From an uncultured Saprospiraceae bacterium (GTDB lineage Bacteria > Bacteroidota > Bacteroidia > Chitinophagales > Saprospiraceae), in the NCBI GenBank assembly GCA_937967535.1, contig CALCMV010000395.1, positions 1 through 18,053 on the forward strand: DNA of 18,053 bases, written 5' to 3'. How positions within the stretch are numbered: the first letter of the stretch is position 1; each line of letters opens with the position of its first letter. A program made the translations under genes and the position numbers. Shown here in pieces: positions 1 through 6,896 of the stretch. Below the pieces are notes generated by a model. That model was not told the DNA's origin. It saw only the letters and a program-made list of their open reading frames with translations, and ran no database searches.

Positions 1-24
1 CCATTTAACTTTGCCTAAAGCGAA

Positions 25-110
25 TACTCGTCAGACGAATCTCTTTATTCAATGCGAATATTTTATGAGACAAATCACTACATTTCACAAAAACCTTCGT
101 CAGACGAGTA
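25..110. repeat. Inverted repeat pair, 15 bp arms
   Basis: TACTCGTCAGACGAA at 25-39 and TTCGTCAGACGAGTA at 96-110 are inverted copies apart from the central base. Each arm is also internally palindromic (TCGTC-A-GACGA). The 56 bases between are AT-rich and show no reading frame. No gene is visible in 1-347. It could be a protein-binding site pair or the remnant of a repeat element; the sequence does not decide between them. Confidence 0.5.
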
Positions 111-227
111 CTATCCCGCAAGCAAACTTAAACGGCTAGCCGACGAGTTCAATAAGCACCCAATAGGAAAAACCCTCTCTCCTTAGTAACTTCACTATTT
201 ATATTCTCAGATTTTCTTATTTTTACT

Positions 228-342
228 CGCCCTAGCGTAATGCCTCTGACTTGCGCCGCGCAATACCCGTAACGTAAAGAAAATTCATCAATTTTCTCTA
301 CATTACGTGGATACAAACGAGACGCATTGCGTTAGGGTCGCC
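228..342. repeat. Nested imperfect palindrome (MITE/REP-like)
   Basis: The outer arms 228-248 and 319-340 are inverted copies with a few mismatches (CCCTAGCGTAATGC against GCATTGCGTTAGGG). An inner stem pairs 272-285 with 290-308: AGAAAATT and AATTTTCT around a CATC loop, extended by ACGTAA and TTACGT across a bulge. The element stops 5 bases before the ATG of the HEAT-like gene, so it would form the 5' leader of that gene or separate it from its promoter. The architecture suggests a small non-autonomous element or REP unit. No transposase or obvious target duplication is visible. Confidence 0.5.
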
Positions 343-347
343 ACAAC

Positions 348-863
348 ATGAATTTATACCAACAAATAGCAAGCGAACACAGCAAACAAAACGCCGTCCG
401 CGTAGCTGCCTATATCGGCGGCGATAGGGAGAAATTCGACGAACTGATGCAGATTTTTTTCAGTGATGAGAAAAAAATGACCAAAAGTGCCGCATGGATT
501 ATGAGTCATTGTGCCGATAAATATCCGTATCTGATAGTACCGTATATTGGCAAATTTATACCACTACTAAAACCCGAACATCCCGTATGGATACGGCGCA
601 ATATAGCGCGTGTATTGCAGTTGGTAAATATCCCGGAGGAATATCAAGGCGAGGTGGTCAATACTTGCTTTGACATTCTCCTGAATCCGAAAGATGCCTT
701 GGCAGTACAGGCATTTTCTATGACCATTTTATACAATATCACCTGCGAACAACCCGAATTAAAAGATGAACTCATCATGGTGATTGAGGATATGTTGCCA
801 CATGGTTCGGCGGGAATTAAAAGTCGTGGAAAGAAAACGATTAAGGCACTTAAAAAAATGTAA
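348..863 (+). CDS. Small HEAT-like repeat protein, function unknown
   Basis: This is a 171-residue, soluble, all-helical-looking protein. Residues about 40-75 (SAAWIMSHCADKYPYLIVPY), 78-105 and 110-150 read as successive helical pairs of HEAT or ARM type: hydrophobic residues at regular spacing with proline-bounded turns. There is no signal peptide or membrane segment. From memory, similar short HEAT-like proteins occur in Bacteroidota and some are mislabelled as adenylosuccinate lyase; no lyase signature is visible here. HEAT folds usually serve as protein-binding scaffolds, so a partner-binding role is inferred, not shown. The start at 348 follows directly after a palindromic element and has no Shine-Dalgarno sequence, as is normal in this phylum. 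The gene ends in a lysine-rich tail and is followed by another repeat element. Confidence 0.75.
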   Translation: MNLYQQIASEHSKQNAVRVAAYIGGDREKFDELMQIFFSDEKKMTKSAAWIMSHCADKYPYLIVPYIGKFIPLLKPEHPVWIRRNIARVLQLVNIPEEYQGEVVNTCFDILLNPKDALAVQAFSMTILYNITCEQPELKDELIMVIEDMLPHGSAGIKSRGKKTIKALKKM

Positions 864-870
864 CCTCACC

Positions 871-976
871 GTACCGACGACTTTAGCCGTCGCCGGAGAA
901 AAACTCCTTAAATAACTGTTTTTGAGACAGTTAAAAATTAAAATAATATTCACTCGACGGCTAAAGTCGTCGGTAC
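871..976. repeat. 106-bp element with perfect 22-bp terminal inverted repeats
   Basis: Positions 871-892 (GTACCGACGACTTTAGCC...) are an exact reverse complement of 955-976. The 62-base centre contains a second hairpin, AACTGT (914-919) with ACAGTT (927-932) around a 7-base loop. The element fills nearly the whole gap between the HEAT-like gene and the acyl-CoA dehydrogenase and ends 10 bases before the latter's ATG. Perfect arms of this length point to recent mobility or selection for a structure. It resembles a MITE or REP-type intergenic repeat; it could also act as a bidirectional terminator, although no T-tract follows it. Confidence 0.7.
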
Positions 977-986
977 AGTATTTTAT

Positions 987-2699
987 ATGTTACAAGAAAA
1001 ATCAAAGTCTTCCGTCTATCCCAAAGATAAAAATCGCGTCTTGCCCGAAGGTTTTTCAACGAGCAAAAACTTCTACGCGAGTGACTTGATATTACAACAT
1101 TATCTCAATCAATATTGCTCTGCTTCGGCTTATGCCTACATGCACGACCGCCTCAATCGGCTCGGCAAACAAACTGCCACAGAAATGGACGAATACTCCA
1201 TGAATGCCGATAAAAACCCACCAAAACTCACGCCGCGAAATGCTTATGGCGAAGACATCAATGAGGTGACATTTCACCCGCATTATTGGGAATTGATGCG
1301 AATTGCGGTGCAGTCGGAGATGTTTCATGTCAAATGGCAACCTGAATTGAAAGAGCAATACGCAACGGAACGACACCGACTTGGCTTTGCGGCGGGTTAT
1401 CTGTATGCGATGAGCGAATCCGGTCAATACTGCCCACTCTGCATGACAGATGGCGTGGCGCGATTGATTCATCGCTATTGTAATGAGGAAGATAAAGCGC
1501 GATTATTACCACGAATTGCGACACTGAATGTGGATGATTTATTTACGGGGGCGATGTTTTTGACAGAAAAAGCAGGTGGCTCGGATGTCGGTGCAAATAT
1601 CGTGACGGCTCGGCATTTCCAAGATGATTTGTATGTATTGAGTGGTGAAAAATGGTTTTGCAGCAATGTGAATGCTGACCTGATTTTTGTACTCGCACGT
1701 ACCGACGAAGGCGTGAAAGGCACGAAGGGATTGTCCATTTTTATGCTAGAAAAATATCTGCCTGATGGTAGCCGTAATCCGATGCGTACCATTCGATTGA
1801 AAGATAAATTGGGGGTACGCTCTATGGCAAGTGCAGAGTGTATTCTGGAGAATACGGTGGGTAAATTGGTGGGTAGCGAGTTTGAGGGTTTTCGTATTAT
1901 GGCAGATATGATTAACCTGTCGCGCTTGTACAATTCGGTGGCGGCAGTCAGTGGTTCTCGACGAGCATTGATTGAAGCCTATCAATTTGTGAGTCAGCGT
2001 ATTAGCTTTAAAAAAGAAGCGATTGAACACGCTTTGATTCGCACAAAATTGACGGAACTTGGCGCGATGCAAGTCGCCAATTTTTATCTGACCATGCGAG
2101 CCGTAGAAGCCCTCGACAAAGCCGATAATGGCGACGAAACCGAAGCCCATCTCCTGCGCTTACTCACACCAATGGTTAAGCGCACGACTGCCGCAGACAG
2201 CGTATATATCGTCCGCGAAAGCATGGAACTCATGGGCGGACTAGGCTACATCGAAGATACGGTGATGCCCAAAATTATGCGGGATGTGATGGTGCTGCCG
2301 ATTTGGGAAGGTGCAGGAAATATCATGCTACTCGATATGCTACGTGCGACCTTCAAATCGAAGGGCTTAGAGATGATATTTGTCGAAATCAGCGAGGCAA
2401 TTACGAAAAACACCAAACACTCCAAACTCCTCAGCCGCGAGATGATGAAATTGACTGCCTTTGAACAATTACATTTTCAAGAAAGAAATACGATGGAAGC
2501 CGCCTCGCTACCGCTTTTTGAACGACTGACGATGGTGTATAAATTTGCCCTGCTCATTCTACGAAAAGATGACTATAATCATTCGTGGATAGACCCGGCA
2601 ATACAGTATTTTGCAGAGCAATTGCAGCCTTCGGGGGAGGTTTTTGTGCAGCCGCCGACGCGGGAGGATGTTGTGGGGTTGATGGGGTGGGCGTTTTAA
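987..2699 (+). CDS. AidB-like acyl-CoA dehydrogenase
   Basis: This 570-residue flavoprotein resembles the long acyl-CoA dehydrogenase branch that includes E. coli AidB (about 541 residues). The substrate-binding and FAD-binding middle domain shows FLTEKAGGSDV at 191-201, then GEKWFCSN. The segment LPDGSRNPMRTIRLKDKLG follows the AidB pattern closely. In the C-terminal helical domain, SMELMGGLGYIED precedes PIWEGAGN, where E441 sits at the usual catalytic-base position. The family oxidises acyl-CoA thioesters to trans-2-enoyl-CoA with FAD; AidB itself is a DNA-binding protein induced by alkylation stress whose substrate is debated. The substrate here is unknown. The protein has about 90 residues beyond the catalytic domain at the C-terminus (from about residue 460), with no motif I recognise. 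It stands alone, with no electron-transfer flavoprotein gene nearby. Confidence 0.9.
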   Translation: MLQEKSKSSVYPKDKNRVLPEGFSTSKNFYASDLILQHYLNQYCSASAYAYMHDRLNRLGKQTATEMDEYSMNADKNPPKLTPRNAYGEDINEVTFHPHYWELMRIAVQSEMFHVKWQPELKEQYATERHRLGFAAGYLYAMSESGQYCPLCMTDGVARLIHRYCNEEDKARLLPRIATLNVDDLFTGAMFLTEKAGGSDVGANIVTARHFQDDLYVLSGEKWFCSNVNADLIFVLARTDEGVKGTKGLSIFMLEKYLPDGSRNPMRTIRLKDKLGVRSMASAECILENTVGKLVGSEFEGFRIMADMINLSRLYNSVAAVSGSRRALIEAYQFVSQRISFKKEAIEHALIRTKLTELGAMQVANFYLTMRAVEALDKADNGDETEAHLLRLLTPMVKRTTAADSVYIVRESMELMGGLGYIEDTVMPKIMRDVMVLPIWEGAGNIMLLDMLRATFKSKGLEMIFVEISEAITKNTKHSKLLSREMMKLTAFEQLHFQERNTMEAASLPLFERLTMVYKFALLILRKDDYNHSWIDPAIQYFAEQLQPSGEVFVQPPTREDVVGLMGWAF

Positions 2700-2736
2700 A
2701 CTTCAATCGTAACCTCAACTGCAATTTCAAATAACT

Positions 2737-2777
2737 GGACTTTGGGGAATTAGGAAATTTAGTATTAGGTAAATTGT
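2737..2777 (+). repeat. Direct repeat, copy 1 (flanks the DUF1684 gene)
   Basis: GGACTTTGGGGAATTAGG and the following 23 bases match 3401-3440 with four substitutions or indels. The two copies bracket the DUF1684 gene. A weaker relative, GGACTTGGGCATTAGG, lies near 12556-12590. The motif appears to be a dispersed intergenic repeat; it touches the last base of the DUF1684 stop codon. Confidence 0.55.
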
Positions 2778-3370
2778 TATTTCTTAGCGTATTTTTTCTC
2801 TCCTGCTTCTATTGCAATTTTCAAATGATTTGCCATAGGCGGACGCGGACAATTATAACCATCCTTAAAAGCACAATACGGATTATAGGTTTTATTAAAA
2901 TCAAGCACCAACATACCATCCTGAATATCAGGTATTTCGATGTCGAGATAGCGTCCTGCGCCGTAGGTACTTGTGCCATTCGTCTTGTCTTTGAAAGGGA
3001 TGAAAAGATAGTCTCTATACTGCGGCATAGCGCGGAGGCGGAGGCTTTGGTAGACTTCGAGGCTGTGCGAATTGCCTTTAATCTCAAAGTCCAATTCGCC
3101 GTATTTGACGTATTTTTTCATCATACCGCTCGATGTTACCATATCGAATGGCTGCTCGTCGGGTGTGCGTGTGAAGGTAGCTCTTACTCGATAATCCTCA
3201 TCAGGTTTGAAGAAACGCAGATAACGAATTTCATTCGCTTGGAGTGGCGAACCCTCTTCTTTGAACGCTTCTTTGTAAGTCTTGCGATGTTCGCATATAG
3301 ATTTTTTGAAACTCTGACCAAATGCAGAATAACTGAACAAAGTGAGCAACAATAATGTAATTATTTTCAT
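2777..3370 (-). CDS. Secreted DUF1684 family protein
   Basis: This is a 197-residue protein. Residues 1-18 form a signal peptide (MKII, then a leucine-rich core, ending SAFG before Q19), so it is predicted to be exported to the periplasm. It has no lipobox cysteine near the cleavage site. The DUF1684 core covers about 90-190: FKDKTNGTSTYGAGRYLD at 126-143, then LDFNKTYNPYCAF at 156-168, and CPRPP at 174-178 followed by ANHL and IEAGEK. These are the conserved family positions. The function of DUF1684 is not established. The gene stands alone between two direct repeats and converges on the acyl-CoA dehydrogenase gene. Confidence 0.88.
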   Translation of the reverse strand: MKIITLLLLTLFSYSAFGQSFKKSICEHRKTYKEAFKEEGSPLQANEIRYLRFFKPDEDYRVRATFTRTPDEQPFDMVTSSGMMKKYVKYGELDFEIKGNSHSLEVYQSLRLRAMPQYRDYLFIPFKDKTNGTSTYGAGRYLDIEIPDIQDGMLVLDFNKTYNPYCAFKDGYNCPRPPMANHLKIAIEAGEKKYAKK

Positions 3371-3400
3371 ATTTTTTGTGTAATGAGTAGCTTGTAACCG

Positions 3401-3440
3401 GACATTGGGAAATTAGGAAATTTGGTATTAGGTAAATTGT
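3401..3440 (+). repeat. Direct repeat, copy 2 (flanks the DUF1684 gene)
   Basis: This is the second copy of the 40-bp repeat at 2737-2777 (GGACATTGGGAAATTAGG and onward). It lies 30 bp upstream of the DUF1684 start. A partly similar sequence in the opposite direction (ACCGAATTTCCCAGTTACCG) is at 3531-3550. Confidence 0.5.
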
Positions 3441-3790
3441 CTTTATCAAATAATTATAAAATTAAATTAAACGAATGTTTTTTATTTTAATTAAGATAAA
3501 AAACTGATAATCAATTATTTACGATTTAAAACCGAATTTCCCAGTTACCGAATTTTCAAAATACCCAAAATCCAATTAAATATTCATTCCTTTGAAAAAT
3601 TTATTTTTCACAAAAATGAACTAAATATATTCTTTTTCGTATCTTTATTATAAGGAAATTTGTAAATAAATAGATGATTGAATGACTAAATGTTTTAATT
3701 TTCAAATTATTATATATTACTTTTTTTCATAGCAAATAATATAATAATACATGCAATTATAAAACTATTCATTCAAAATTTACCTATTAA
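3441..3790. other. AT-rich intergenic stretch without a gene
   Basis: This stretch is very AT-rich, with stop codons in all frames. It contains one TGATAATCA motif at 3505-3513, but the matching upstream and promoter boxes found at the small-RNA genes are absent. I see no RNA gene or confident promoter here. Confidence 0.5.
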
Positions 3791-3924
3791 TTTAGTAAAT
3801 TCTCAATGAATGAATTTTGAATGAAAGAATGAATGAATCAAGTAGTTTTAATCTTGTTGCTCTTATTGGAAGATGATTCATTCATTCAAAATTCATTCAC
3901 TCATTCATTGAGAACTTACTTAAT
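3791..3924. repeat. Long inverted repeat of TTCATTC units upstream of rel
   Basis: Positions 3800-3840 and 3874-3914 form inverted arms of 41 bases around a 33-base loop. The outer 11 and the inner 14 bases pair exactly. The arm middles are built of ATTCATTC or GAATGAAT units that have slipped out of register. Pairing continues imperfectly outward to about 3791 and 3924. It lies 53 bp before the rel/spoT start and would transcribe into a large hairpin if the promoter is upstream of it. Confidence 0.6.
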
Positions 3925-3976
3925 TTATTGCTAAAAATTCACACTAATACCAACTCACAAGCAAACGGAATGACAG

Positions 3977-6178
3977 ATGGTAGCATTAGCAACATATCAA
4001 GAGGCGGAAAAAAAAGACATTCGAAATGCGTATAGGCGACTCCTGCGTCATGTCAAAATCAAGACGAACGAAGACAGAAAGTTGATTCGTAAAGCATTCG
4101 AGCTGTCTACAACAGCGCATTGCGAACAACGTCGTAAATCGGGCGAACCATACATCCTGCATCCTATCGAAGTAGCGCGGATTACGGCATGCGAAATGGG
4201 CTTGGGTCCTATCTCTGTGGTGAGTGCTTTGCTGCACGATGTAGTAGAAGATACACCTGTGACGATTGAGGATATTCAGGAAGAATTTGGCGAAAATATC
4301 GCGATGATAGTGGAGGCTTTGACCAAGTTTGACGGGATGTATGATGTCGAAAGCCCGCAGGCTGAAACCTTTAAAAAAATACTCGTTTCGCTCGCGCAAG
4401 ACGTGCGTGTGGTGATGGTCAAAATGGCTGACCGCCTGCACAATATGCGGACACTCGGCTCCATGCCCCCGCACAAACAAATGAAAATTGCCTCCGAAAC
4501 CGCCTTTATTTACGCACCACTCGCCCACCGTTTGGGTTTGTATAAAGTCAAAACGGAGTTTGAAGATTTGTGTATGAAAATCACGGAAGCAGAACGCTAT
4601 CGTGAAATTGAACTTAAACTGAAAGAAACCGAAAAAGTACGCACTCGTTTTGTCAATGAATTTACAAAACCACTTCGCGAAGAAATAGAATCACTTGGTA
4701 TCAAATTTCGTATTTCGAAACGCGCAAAATCCGTTTTTTCTATCTCCAATAAAATGAAAAAGAAGCAAATACCCTTTGAAGAAATTTATGATTTGTTTGC
4801 GATACGTATTATCGTGGATGTCCCAAAAGCAAATGAAAAATCTATTTGTTGGCAGATTTATTCGATTATCACAGACCAGTACAATCCCATTCCCGAACGC
4901 CTCAAAGACTGGGTTTCTACTCCCAAATCAAATGGTTATGAATCTTTGCACACCACAGTCGTAGGTCCGAAGGGGCGTTTTGTAGAAGTGCAGATTCGGA
5001 GTGAACGTATGGACGAAGTGGCAGAAAAAGGACTGGCGGCACACTGGAAATATAAGGGTGTTTCCTCGTCCAATACAGTATTTGACCGATGGCTCAATCA
5101 TGTACGCGAAATGCTCGCTTCGCCGGAAGAAGATGCGGTGAATTTTCTAAATGATTTTCGTACCAATCTTTTCTCAAAAGAAGTCTACGTATTTACGCCA
5201 AAAGGCGATATGCGAATACTGCCCAAGGGGGCTACGGCATTGGATTTTGCTTTTGATATTCATACCGAAGTCGGCTATCAGTGTACGGGCGTACAGGTCA
5301 ATGGCATACAAGTGCCGATTAGCCATATGCTCAAAAATGGCGACCGCGTTTCGGTCAGAACTTCCAAATCTCAGAAGCCAAGCGAGAGTTGGTTGCAAAT
5401 CGTAAAAACGGGCAAAGCCAAATCGCGCATCCGCCAATCGCTCAAAGATGAACGCAAACAACAAGGCGAAATAGGCAAAGAATACCTCATGCGTAAATTG
5501 AAGAACCTCAAAGTAGAACTCAATTATGAAAACCTCGAAGTGTTGTTGAAATTTTATGGTGTACAATCAAGTATTGACCTGTATTATGGAATTGCGATGG
5601 AAGAATTGAGCCTGAATCGGCTGAAAGAATTGGAAGTCGAACATGGCAAATTATCCATTAAAAAAGAAGAAAAACAGCCCGCACCACGTCCTGCACCACA
5701 GCGCAAAACAGACACAAATATAAAACCCAAACTCACGATTAACGGAGAAGATGCTTCGTACTTTAGTTATTCTCTGGCAACATGTTGTAAACCGGTACAA
5801 GGCGACGAGATATTTGCCTATACGACCACCACAGATGGCGTAAAAATACATCGGAATGCCTGCCCCAATGCCAAAAATATGCTCTCCAAATATGGTTATC
5901 GTGTGATGAAAGCCGCTTGGGTCACCTCATTCAATACCTCATTTGTAGCAGATTTGGAATTGACAGGTATAGACGACATTGGCATCATCCAACGCCTCAC
6001 CAATGTACTCACCAACCAACTCCGCGTAGATATGCGCTCATTTAGTATGGACGGCGACGAGGGGTACTTCAAAGGCAAAATCAGCGTAGTGGTAAATAAT
6101 ATCGACCAATTGAATTTTATTATCAAAAGCCTGCGCGACCAAGAATATGTGTCGAATGTAGTGCGGATTGAGGAGTGA
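3977..6178 (+). CDS. Bifunctional (p)ppGpp synthetase/hydrolase, Rel/SpoT family
   Basis: This 733-residue long RSH protein makes and degrades (p)ppGpp in the stringent response. The hydrolase HD domain (about 35-200) has H62, H87-D88, E91-D92, D152 and N156 in place, matching the catalytic set of characterised Rel enzymes, so hydrolysis should work. The synthetase domain (about 235-360) has YDLFAIRI with D272, the STPKSNGYESLHT loop at 314-326, and FVEVQIR with E337. Then come a TGS domain (about 402-462), a helical linker with a proline- and lysine-rich stretch (562-586), a CCK/H/C zinc-finger-type region (C603, C604, H625, C629) and a C-terminal ACT/RRM domain (656-733). The length is normal for the family. 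The 560-590 linker is low in complexity. The gene is monocistronic, with a large inverted repeat upstream and a convergent small gene downstream. Bacteroidota usually carry one long Rel, so I leave the choice between rel and spoT open. Confidence 0.96.
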   Translation: MVALATYQEAEKKDIRNAYRRLLRHVKIKTNEDRKLIRKAFELSTTAHCEQRRKSGEPYILHPIEVARITACEMGLGPISVVSALLHDVVEDTPVTIEDIQEEFGENIAMIVEALTKFDGMYDVESPQAETFKKILVSLAQDVRVVMVKMADRLHNMRTLGSMPPHKQMKIASETAFIYAPLAHRLGLYKVKTEFEDLCMKITEAERYREIELKLKETEKVRTRFVNEFTKPLREEIESLGIKFRISKRAKSVFSISNKMKKKQIPFEEIYDLFAIRIIVDVPKANEKSICWQIYSIITDQYNPIPERLKDWVSTPKSNGYESLHTTVVGPKGRFVEVQIRSERMDEVAEKGLAAHWKYKGVSSSNTVFDRWLNHVREMLASPEEDAVNFLNDFRTNLFSKEVYVFTPKGDMRILPKGATALDFAFDIHTEVGYQCTGVQVNGIQVPISHMLKNGDRVSVRTSKSQKPSESWLQIVKTGKAKSRIRQSLKDERKQQGEIGKEYLMRKLKNLKVELNYENLEVLLKFYGVQSSIDLYYGIAMEELSLNRLKELEVEHGKLSIKKEEKQPAPRPAPQRKTDTNIKPKLTINGEDASYFSYSLATCCKPVQGDEIFAYTTTTDGVKIHRNACPNAKNMLSKYGYRVMKAAWVTSFNTSFVADLELTGIDDIGIIQRLTNVLTNQLRVDMRSFSMDGDEGYFKGKISVVVNNIDQLNFIIKSLRDQEYVSNVVRIEE

Positions 6179-6208
6179 ATTTGGTATGTTTTTCACCCAA
6201 AATCCTTA

Positions 6209-6490
6209 TCAATATCTCTCTTTGCAAGACGGGCATGCCTTGTGTTTGCCTTCTTGTCTTAATTGAATACCTGTGACGTGTGTTTCTACAAATTGCTGGA
6301 CAAATGCCTTGCGGTGTTCCTTATCATGATTAATGTTGGATTTGGTTTTATCTTTTACAAATTCGACATACCTTCCTTCGTAATCCTGTCTTCCCCAACA
6401 ATTTGGGCATGCACCTGCTTCCAATAATTCTTTATTTGTAAAGATTTGAGATGCTTGTTTTTTACCGAATAATTTACTGAATAAACTCAT
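6209..6490 (-). CDS. Small four-cysteine (zinc-ribbon-like) protein, function unknown
   Basis: This 93-residue protein has two CxxC knuckles, C28-P-N-C31 near the start and C86-P-S-C89 near the end, separated by a charged helical middle (about 45-75). The spacing would allow one zinc site joining the two ends. The N-terminus MSLFSKLFGKK resembles an amphipathic start rather than a signal peptide. I recall short proteins with ACPNCWG and CPSC motifs in other Bacteroidota, but none with an assigned role. The gene converges on rel/spoT with 30 bp between the stop codons. Confidence 0.75.
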   Translation of the reverse strand: MSLFSKLFGKKQASQIFTNKELLEAGACPNCWGRQDYEGRYVEFVKDKTKSNINHDKEHRKAFVQQFVETHVTGIQLRQEGKHKACPSCKERY

Positions 6491-6582
6491 GTGTTAAATT
6501 TATCATTATTAAAAAATGAATCTGCAAGATGGCAATTTAAAAGCAATTATACGGTCAATGTTGCGACAAAAAAGGATTTTAG

Positions 6583-6716
6583 AACGTGTTCGCCAATTTT
6601 GAATTTTGAATAAAAAAAGAATTAATTTGTAATTATTTAATTATCAATAAAAACAAAGTAAAATTTAAATTAATTTGTCATTCAAAATTCATAATTCAAA
6701 ATTTGGTGCAGACATT
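6583..6716. repeat. AT-rich MITE-like inverted repeat
   Basis: The left arm begins AACGTGTTCGCCAATTTTG at 6583. The right arm, read in reverse complement from 6716, begins AATGTCTGCACCAAATTTTG. Both continue into GAATT and TTGAAT blocks. The centre holds AATTAATTTGT twice. The terminal motif GTGTTCGCCAA recurs in the element at 14581-14734, which suggests one family. No coding potential is visible. This element and the promoter at 6860 account for most of the gap before lepA. Confidence 0.5.
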
Positions 6717-6859
6717 AGACAAATCTTCAATTAAATTTGAGGTGGCAGTTCTATGTTTAAAAAAGCAATACACAACCTTTCCATACCAAATCCGTTATTT
6801 AGATACATTCTAATTCAAATAAAAATACTTGCAAATTACTTTGAACCTGAACTTGATAC

Positions 6860-6889
6860 TTGAACTTGAATTTAAAAACGGTATCTTTG
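6860..6889 (+). promoter_or_regulatory. Bacteroidota-type promoter of lepA
   Basis: TTG at 6860-6862 is followed by a 19-base spacer and TATCTTTG at 6882-6889, a full match to TAnnTTTG. Transcription would begin around 6893-6896, leaving 1 to 4 bases before the ATG at 6897, so the lepA message is probably leaderless or nearly so. The upstream part consists of degenerate ACTTGAACTTGAA repeats that supply the TTG box. Confidence 0.75.
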
Positions 6890-6896
6890 CACTGAA

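Noticed and set aside
6..13. TAACTTTG promoter box at the window start
   Set aside because: The -33 region lies outside the window, and no gene or RNA start follows within 300 bases.
2774..3355. 193-codon plus-strand frame opposite the DUF1684 gene
   Set aside because: The minus-strand frame has a signal peptide and the full DUF1684 signature; the plus-strand frame is its antisense shadow.
3505..3513. TGATAATCA with a TTG 61 bp away on the minus strand, as a fifth promoter module before DUF1684
   Set aside because: The CAnnTTTG box and the TCTGTRTCA box are missing at the required distances, so this is probably a chance match.
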